9,161 bases of DNA from Streptosporangiaceae bacterium (GTDB lineage Bacteria; Actinomycetota; Actinomycetes; Streptosporangiales; Streptosporangiaceae). The stretch spans positions 1 through 9,161 of the forward strand of contig JASHYW010000106.1 in the NCBI GenBank assembly GCA_030042885.1. Reading direction: 5' to 3'. This document shows positions 4,027 to 9,161 of this stretch, piece by piece. Position 1 is the first letter of the stretch; every line of letters begins with the position of its first letter. The translations under genes and the position numbers were made by a program. The notes under the pieces were generated by a model, which saw only the letters and a list, made by a program, of their open reading frames with translations, was not told where the DNA came from and did not search any database.

Positions 4027-6942
4027 CCTGGGCCGACTGGCTGGCTCATGCCACGCCCATGCCCGCGACGGCGCCCGGTCAGGCTCGCGGCCGAAGCGGT
4101 AGCTGGCCGCCTCGTCCGGGTGGGCCTCGAGGAATACGCCGAACATCCCCGCGTCCGCGGCCCGGGAGGCCAGGACTCTGACTGCCTCGTCCGCTCCTGC
4201 CTTGCGCAGCGCCCCAAGCAGCCGGGTGACGTCTCGCTGCCGGCTGAGGCGGAACGGCTGGTCATAGCCGACGGTCACCTGCCCGGACGGGTCACGGGCC
4301 AGCAGGGTATCCGCCGCCTCGGTGGCCCCGGGGGCGCACAGTTCCTCCAGCAGCCGGGCGACGCCCTGCGGGTCGTCGAGGCCGATCTGGCCCGCGGCCC
4401 GGGCGGCCAGGGTATCCGCCGCCTCGCCGGCCCCGGCGGCGCGCAGTTCCCCCAGCAGCCGGGCGATGCCCTGCGGGTCCTCGAGGCTGACCTGACTGGC
4501 CGCCCGGGTGGCCACGGTGCGCGCTGCCTCGCCTGCCCCGGCCTTGTGCAGCGCCGTCAGCAGCAAGGCCACGTGCCACGGGTCATCAAGGCTGGCCTGT
4601 CTGGCCAGGTCGAGGGCCAGCGAGGTCAGGACGGCGTCGTCGGCCCCGGCTGCGCACAGCGCCTCGAGCAGTTCGGCTCCATCCCCCTCCGGGCGGATGC
4701 TCATGTCGTCGGCGGCCCGGGCGGCCAGCACGCGGACCGCCTCGCCGGCGCCGACTGCGTGCAGCGCCTCGAGCAGCTGGACCGCGCCCGACGGGTCGTA
4801 CGGGCTGACGTGTTCGGCAGCCCTGGAGCCCAGGGCGCGGACCGTGTCCTGCGCCCCGGCGGCGTGCAGAGCCGTCAGCAGCAAGCCGAGATCATACGCG
4901 AAATGAAGGTCCGCCTGGCCGGCCAGGTCACGGGCCAGCAGGGTCCGGACGGCGTCGTCGGCTCCGGCGGCGCGCAGTTCCGTCAGCAGCCTGGCCGTGG
5001 AATCCGGGTACTCGAGGCTAGCGTGCTCCGCGGCGCGGGCGGCCATGATCCGGACCGCGTCCCCCGCCCCGGCCTTGTGCAGCGCCTCCACCAGCTCGGC
5101 GGACTCCCACGCCTGGTCCGCGCCGGCGTGGGCGGCCGGCTCGCGGGCCAGCAGGGTAGCGACCGCCCCGTCGGCTCCGGCAGCGAGCAGCGCCGTCAGC
5201 AGCCGGGCGGTCTCCCCCGGATTGTCGAGGCCGACGGCGGCGGAAGCCCGGGCGGCCAGGGCGCGGACCGGCTCGCCGGCTCCGGCGGCGTGCAGCGCTC
5301 CCAGCAGCGCCGCGACATCCGACATGTCGTCGACGTCGGCCTCCGCCGCGGTCCGGGTCGCGAGCAAACTGACCGCATCTACGGCTCCGGCCGCGTGCAG
5401 CGCCCGCAGCAGCCAGGCCACGTACTGCGGATCGTCGAGGCTCGCGTGCTCGGCGGCCCGGGTGCCCAGGCCGCGGACCGCGTCGTCCGCTCCGGCCGCA
5501 TGCAGCGCCGCCAGCAGCCGGCCGAGATCCCAGCGGTGATCCAGCCGGGCGTGGCGGGCCGGATCGCGGGCCAGCAAGGCCCGGACCGCCTCGTCGGCCC
5601 CGGCCTCGCGCAACACCTCAAGCAGCCGGGCGACCTCCCACGGATCCTCGAGGCTGGCCTGGCCGACGGCCCACCGCGCGGCGCGCTCGGCGTCGGCCGC
5701 GCTCACCTGGTGCAGGTGGGTGATGAGCTGGCGGGCGGCGTCCGTGCGGCCCAGGCTGGCCGCGCTCGTCCACAGGGCCGCGGCGTGGCGGTACAGCCCG
5801 CGGTCCCGGGCGGCCTGCCCGAGGCGGGTGAGGTCGCCCGCGCTGGCGGCGTGGGCGACGAGGGCGTCCCACAGCGAGGCCGGGCCCAGCTGGTCCGCGC
5901 GGGTGCGGCGTCCGTGCTGGTCGAGGTAACCGGCGACCCGGTAGCCGCCCGCGCCGGCGCCTGCCCCGGCAGGGACCGGCCACAGCGCCCGCACGGCGCC
6001 GTTGAACTCATCCGTGGCCCAGGCCAGCGCGGTATCCCGCCCGCTTTCTGTGCCGGTGGTGCGCTGCGGGCCGGACGGGTAGCCGGCCGCGGCCTCCCGC
6101 GACGGGTAGCCGACCGCGGCCTCCCGCGACGGGTAGCCGACGGCATCTCGCGACGGGTAGTCGGCCGCGGCCTCCCGCACCAGCGCGGCGGGCAGCGGCC
6201 TGGCGTGGCCGAGCCGGGCCGCATCCATGGCCGTGGCGATGATCGCCTGGCCACGGAGGTCACCCCCGGGTCCGGCGTAGCGGTGCAGCAGCTCGGGAAC
6301 CCCGGCCAGGTACTGAGTGACCTGCCCGTCCCGCCCGGCGCCGTACGCGGCCGCGGCCGCCAGCACCGGGTCGCCGGCCTCGGCCGCGGTGGTCATCTCG
6401 GCGGCGGTGAACCGAGCCGGGACGTCGAGGATCCCGCCGTAGGCCACATTGACGTCCGGCCCGTACTGGGCGAGTTCCTCCAGGTGGTCCAGCAGCCGCC
6501 CGGCCACCCCGGCCGGGTCGCCGGCGCCTGTTCCGCCGCGCGCCACCGCGGCGTACAGGTCCCAGTGCTCGGGCCAGATGGTGGTGATGACCAGGTGGTC
6601 CTCGCCCTCGAGCAGGTCGTCCAGACGAGACAGCACCGCCGGGCCGCCGTCGGCGTCGGCGTAGTGCCGGAACTCGCCCAGCCACAGCACGGTCCGGGCC
6701 GGGATCCCGGCCTCCAGCCGCGCCGCCAGCGCGGCTGCGGTCCGCGGGTATTCCAGCGACCAGTCAGCGAGCCGGTCCATGACCGCCTCGTAGGCGGCGC
6801 GGGTCTTACCCGTCGCGGGCTCGCCGCGGACTAGGACCAGGCGGCTGTCCGGCACGTCCGGGTCCAGCATTCTCCGCAGCAGCTCATCGTGCGGCCTGCG
6901 GATATACGCCGGCTGCGGCCCGCCGCCGATCACCGGCTGCAC
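3949..6942 (-). CDS. Predicted STAND-like P-loop NTPase with ~14 helical repeats
   Basis: The 997-residue product begins with an ATPase module. After IGGGPQPAYIRRPHDELL comes Walker A GEPATGKT (40-47), then a Walker-B-like strand TVLWLGEF (84-91) and a sensor-like strand HLVITTIWPEHW (116-127). A conserved-looking helical segment (about 175-260) precedes a low-complexity linker with YPSREAAxG repeats (262-290). Residues about 412-935 are roughly fourteen 35-36-residue helical repeats of the type LxDPxxVARLLxALxAAGADEAVRALAxRAAEHAS, a TPR/Sel1-like superhelix likely to bind a ligand or partner. There is no transmembrane segment or signal. I recall similar actinobacterial proteins as uncharacterised, some with extra N-terminal domains. 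The GTG at 6942 is the only canonical start in a frame open from 7134, but family-like sequence (EWAPTELG) extends upstream of it. No Shine-Dalgarno is evident. A sensing or defence role is inference only. Confidence 0.85.
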   Translation of the reverse strand: MQPVIGGGPQPAYIRRPHDELLRRMLDPDVPDSRLVLVRGEPATGKTRAAYEAVMDRLADWSLEYPRTAAALAARLEAGIPARTVLWLGEFRHYADADGGPAVLSRLDDLLEGEDHLVITTIWPEHWDLYAAVARGGTGAGDPAGVAGRLLDHLEELAQYGPDVNVAYGGILDVPARFTAAEMTTAAEAGDPVLAAAAAYGAGRDGQVTQYLAGVPELLHRYAGPGGDLRGQAIIATAMDAARLGHARPLPAALVREAAADYPSRDAVGYPSREAAVGYPSREAAAGYPSGPQRTTGTESGRDTALAWATDEFNGAVRALWPVPAGAGAGAGGYRVAGYLDQHGRRTRADQLGPASLWDALVAHAASAGDLTRLGQAARDRGLYRHAAALWTSAASLGRTDAARQLITHLHQVSAADAERAARWAVGQASLEDPWEVARLLEVLREAGADEAVRALLARDPARHARLDHRWDLGRLLAALHAAGADDAVRGLGTRAAEHASLDDPQYVAWLLRALHAAGAVDAVSLLATRTAAEADVDDMSDVAALLGALHAAGAGEPVRALAARASAAVGLDNPGETARLLTALLAAGADGAVATLLAREPAAHAGADQAWESAELVEALHKAGAGDAVRIMAARAAEHASLEYPDSTARLLTELRAAGADDAVRTLLARDLAGQADLHFAYDLGLLLTALHAAGAQDTVRALGSRAAEHVSPYDPSGAVQLLEALHAVGAGEAVRVLAARAADDMSIRPEGDGAELLEALCAAGADDAVLTSLALDLARQASLDDPWHVALLLTALHKAGAGEAARTVATRAASQVSLEDPQGIARLLGELRAAGAGEAADTLAARAAGQIGLDDPQGVARLLEELCAPGATEAADTLLARDPSGQVTVGYDQPFRLSRQRDVTRLLGALRKAGADEAVRVLASRAADAGMFGVFLEAHPDEAASYRFGREPDRAPSRAWAWHEPASRPRSRPHRAEQQVIDDAAPPEQADLPQQ
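4138..5709 (-). repeat. Array of ~14 tandem 105-108 bp coding repeats
   Basis: The recurring AAGA(D/G)xAV motif occurs at protein residues 447, 483, 518, 553, 588, 624, 659, 695, 730, 765, 801, 836, 871 and 915, a period of 35 or 36 residues except for one 44-residue unit near the end. Two unit types are visible. Type A carries LLARDPAxxAxLD and is 36 residues long. Type B carries LAxRAAEHASLDDP and is 35 long. Reading from the N-terminus the order is A B B B A B A B B A B B A B, the fifth A unit (871-914) being enlarged by an insertion (TVGYDQPFRLSRQRD region). Copies are diverged, not identical. Confidence 0.85.
6074..6178 (-). repeat. Four-copy 27-bp tandem repeat inside the NTPase gene
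   Basis: On the plus strand the unit starts GACGGGTAGCCG and ends CTCCCGC. Copies are at 6074-6100, 6101-6127, 6128-6151 (three bases shorter and diverged) and 6152-6178. They encode tandem YPSREAAxG in the linker between the ATPase part and the helical repeats. Every copy is a multiple of three, so copy-number change would keep the frame. Similarity between copies suggests recent slippage. Confidence 0.85.
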
Positions 6943-7013
6943 GCCCAGCTCGGTCGGCGCCCACTCCCTGGCCGGGCGGCCACGCTCTGGAAACGTAATG
7001 GCGCCGCCGCTGT
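6943..7013 (-). other. 71-bp gap between pepN and the NTPase gene
   Basis: Read on the minus strand this gap stays open in the NTPase frame and encodes ...ITFPERGRPAREWAPTELG up to the GTG at 6942. That reads like the W-P-x-x-L-G-V segment I associate with the start of related ATPase domains. It has no ATG, GTG or TTG in frame and no clear terminator or promoter. AGGGAG (6965-6970) could act as a Shine-Dalgarno but lies 22 bases from the GTG. Confidence 0.45.
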
Positions 7014-9161
7014 TCAGCTGGCTGCGGATTGCCGGTCGCGGGCCTGGCAGCGCAGCGCCCGCAGCACGTCGTCCCGGCCCTCGCTGAGCAGGCGGCGCAG
7101 CGCCGCGGGCGGCTCGGCGTCCGCAAGGTAGGCGTCAGTCACCTTGACCGTCTCCGGCGAGACCGCGCACACCGTGTAGACGCCGCTTACGAAGTCCTGC
7201 GCCATCGCCGGTGACCACTCGCGCCACACGTCTCCTACGACGGCGAAGAAGTCCTCACGGTACGGCTGCACCAGCTCCGGCTGGTCGGCGTCGGCGAACC
7301 CGCTCAGCGTGGCCCGGAACATCGCGATGGTCTGCTGCCCCCCGGTGAGCAGCCGCCAGGCCTCGCGCTTGGCGTCGGCCGAAGGGATCGCCGCCCGGCA
7401 CGTCGCGGCGTTCCGTTCGCCCTCGTCGGTCGCGTCTCGCGCCAGCTCCGCGTCGATCTCGGCCGGGCCGAATTCCCGCCGCCCGCCGCCCCGGCTCACC
7501 AGCCGCGCCAGCAGCGCCCAGCGCAGGTCGGTGTCGACGCTGAGGCCGTCGAGCCGCGCCGAGCCGTCGATCAGCCCGGCGAGCAGTTCGAGGTCCTCAT
7601 CGAAGGTGGCGACGGTCGCGAACGCGCGGACGTAGGCCAGCTGCGCGTCCGAGCCCGGCTCCGCCGCGCCGAGCAGGTCCCGCAGCGTCCTGGCCATCAG
7701 GTCCAGCCCGGTGGCCCGCCAGCCGGGATCGGCGAACCTGCGGGCCGCCTGGCCCGCTTGCCGCAGCAGCGTCTGTACCACGCTGATATCGGCGACCGAG
7801 GAGATTCCCGACATGACCAGACGGACGTAATCGCGCGCCGCCATCTCGCCGTCACGGCACATGTCCCAGGCGGCCGCCCAGCACAGCGCCGCCGGAAGCG
7901 AGTCGGTGAACGAGCCGATCTTCTCGATCAGCGTCCGCAGCGAATGATCGTCGAGCCGGATCTTGGCGTAGCTGAGGTCCTCGTCGTTGACCAGCACCAG
8001 GTCGGGCTGGGCCTGCCCGGCGAGTTCCGGCACCACCGTGCGCGCGCCCGCCACGTCGGTCTCGACCCGGCGGCGGCGCGACAGCCCGGTCTCGGTCAGG
8101 TCGTACAGGCCGATCGCGATGCGGTGTGAACGGAGCACCGGATGGGTGGCCGGCGCCTCCTGTTCCACGGCGAACTCGGTGAACCTGCCGTCCTCGCCGA
8201 CCGAGTACGACGGCCGCAGCGTGTTCACCCCCGCGGCCTGCAGCCACTGCGCTGACCATGACGCCAGGTCGCGGCCCGAGGTCTCCTCGAGGGCGGCGAG
8301 CAGGTCCGCGAGCGTCGCGTTGCCCCACGCGTGCGCGCCGAAATACTTCCGGACCCCGGCCAGGAAGTTCTCCCGCCCCACGTAGGCGACCAGCTGTTTC
8401 AGCACCGAGGCGCCCTTGGCGTACGTGATCCCGTCGAAATTCACCTCCACGGCGTGGATATCCGGGATATCGGCCGCGATCGGATGGGTGGAGGGCAGCT
8501 GATCCTGCCGGTACGCCCACGACTTGTACAGCTGCGCGAACGTGGTCCAGGCCGACGTCCACCTGGTCGCCTCGGCCTGGGCGAGCGTGCCGGCCCAGGT
8601 GGCGAAGGACTCATTCAGCCACAGGTCATCCCACCAGCGCATCGTGACCAGGTCGCCGAACCACATGTGCGCCATCTCGTGCAGGATGGTCTCGCCGCGC
8701 GCTTCCCTGGCGAAATCGGTGACCCGGGACCGGAAAATGTAGGCCTCCACGAACGTGACACAGCCCGCATTCTCCATCGCGCCCTCTTTGAATTCGGGCA
8801 CGAAAAGCTGGTCATATTTCCCGAACGGATATTTTATCCCGAACGCCTGGTGGTAGAAGTCGAAACCCTGACGCGTCACTTCCAGGATTTCGTCCGGGTC
8901 GAGGTAGGAGGCCAGCGACTGGCGGCAGTACAGACCGAGCGGGATGCCGTCGTGCTCATCGCGGACCGCGTGATAAGGCCCGGCCGCCACGGCGGTGATG
9001 TAGGTCGGTATGACCGGAGTGGGCGGGAAGTGCCAGCGGAGCGCATCGCCCGCCTCGATCCTCGATTCGGGCGCCATGTTGGAGACGACCAGCCAGTCCG
9101 CCGGTGCGGTCACGCTCAGTTCATAGCTGGCCTTCATGTCCGGCTGGTCGAAGCACGCGTA
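7014..9161 (-). CDS. pepN: Aminopeptidase N, M1 zinc metallopeptidase (5' end outside window)
   Basis: This cytosolic zinc aminopeptidase removes N-terminal residues from peptides during protein turnover. 715 residues are visible. The first eight (YACFDQPD, 9161-9138) precede the internal Met at 9137 and show that the gene runs past the right edge; full actinobacterial PepN is about 830-860 residues, so roughly 120-150 are missing. Counting from that Met, the substrate-anchoring GAMEN is at 119-123, the zinc site HEMAH at 153-157 with the third ligand Glu176 (NESFA, the standard 18-residue spacing), and the likely transition-state Tyr at 229 (ITYAKGA). An ERAP1-like helical C-terminal domain fills about 360-690. 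All catalytic residues are intact. The stop is at 7014-7016 and the NTPase gene follows in the same direction after 71 bp, so read-through transcription is possible. Confidence 0.96.
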   Translation of the reverse strand, partial: YACFDQPDMKASYELSVTAPADWLVVSNMAPESRIEAGDALRWHFPPTPVIPTYITAVAAGPYHAVRDEHDGIPLGLYCRQSLASYLDPDEILEVTRQGFDFYHQAFGIKYPFGKYDQLFVPEFKEGAMENAGCVTFVEAYIFRSRVTDFAREARGETILHEMAHMWFGDLVTMRWWDDLWLNESFATWAGTLAQAEATRWTSAWTTFAQLYKSWAYRQDQLPSTHPIAADIPDIHAVEVNFDGITYAKGASVLKQLVAYVGRENFLAGVRKYFGAHAWGNATLADLLAALEETSGRDLASWSAQWLQAAGVNTLRPSYSVGEDGRFTEFAVEQEAPATHPVLRSHRIAIGLYDLTETGLSRRRRVETDVAGARTVVPELAGQAQPDLVLVNDEDLSYAKIRLDDHSLRTLIEKIGSFTDSLPAALCWAAAWDMCRDGEMAARDYVRLVMSGISSVADISVVQTLLRQAGQAARRFADPGWRATGLDLMARTLRDLLGAAEPGSDAQLAYVRAFATVATFDEDLELLAGLIDGSARLDGLSVDTDLRWALLARLVSRGGGRREFGPAEIDAELARDATDEGERNAATCRAAIPSADAKREAWRLLTGGQQTIAMFRATLSGFADADQPELVQPYREDFFAVVGDVWREWSPAMAQDFVSGVYTVCAVSPETVKVTDAYLADAEPPAALRRLLSEGRDDVLRALRCQARDRQSAAS

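Noticed and set aside
4138..5709. CRISPR-like or noncoding direct-repeat array
   Set aside because: The 105-108 bp periodicity is that of diverged protein repeats in one intact reading frame; there are no identical short repeats separated by unique spacers.
4048..6834. 928-codon plus-strand open frame opposite the NTPase gene
   Set aside because: The minus-strand frame has a Walker A motif and clean 35-36-residue repeats with sensible helix composition. The opposite reading is Gly/Arg/Gln-rich with no motif; its periodicity is inherited from the repeats.

Overview
The window reads as chromosomal DNA from a very GC-rich actinomycete. The evidence is pervasive third-position G/C, a deazaflavin (F420)-type Ddn-like oxidoreductase, an actinobacterial DUF1269-like membrane protein, an actinobacterial-type M1 aminopeptidase N, and a large P-loop/helical-repeat protein of a kind I associate with Streptomyces and Streptosporangiales-like genomes. 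The taxonomic placement is inference from protein style; no marker settles genus.

Layout: bases 1-4026 carry four plus-strand genes. These are proS (135-1865), a Ddn-family F420-dependent oxidoreductase (1891-2331), a DUF1269-like glycine-rich membrane protein (2574-3107) and a class I SAM methyltransferase (3148-4026). proS and the Ddn-like gene are 25 bp apart and may be co-transcribed. A 242-bp gap before the DUF1269-like gene holds a striking nested inverted repeat (2440-2541) plus a short dyad and a good Shine-Dalgarno, so that gene probably starts a new unit, with the methyltransferase 40 bp downstream. Bases 3949-9161 carry two minus-strand genes: aminopeptidase N (7014 to beyond the right edge, 5' end missing) and, 71 bp downstream of it, a 997-residue predicted STAND-like NTPase with about fourteen 35-36-residue helical repeats (3949-6942). 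The two blocks converge, and the NTPase and methyltransferase genes overlap tail to tail by 78 bp.

Most genes look like ordinary chromosomal functions (tRNA charging, peptide turnover, redox, methyl transfer) and I see no shared pathway. The accessory-looking item is the P-loop/repeat protein. Its regular two-type repeat array, a tandem 27-bp repeat between its domains, family-like coding sequence that appears to continue upstream of its only canonical start, and a C-terminus running antisense into the neighbour suggest a fast-evolving, perhaps truncated, sensor ATPase. No phage, IS element, CRISPR array, rRNA or tRNA gene was seen.
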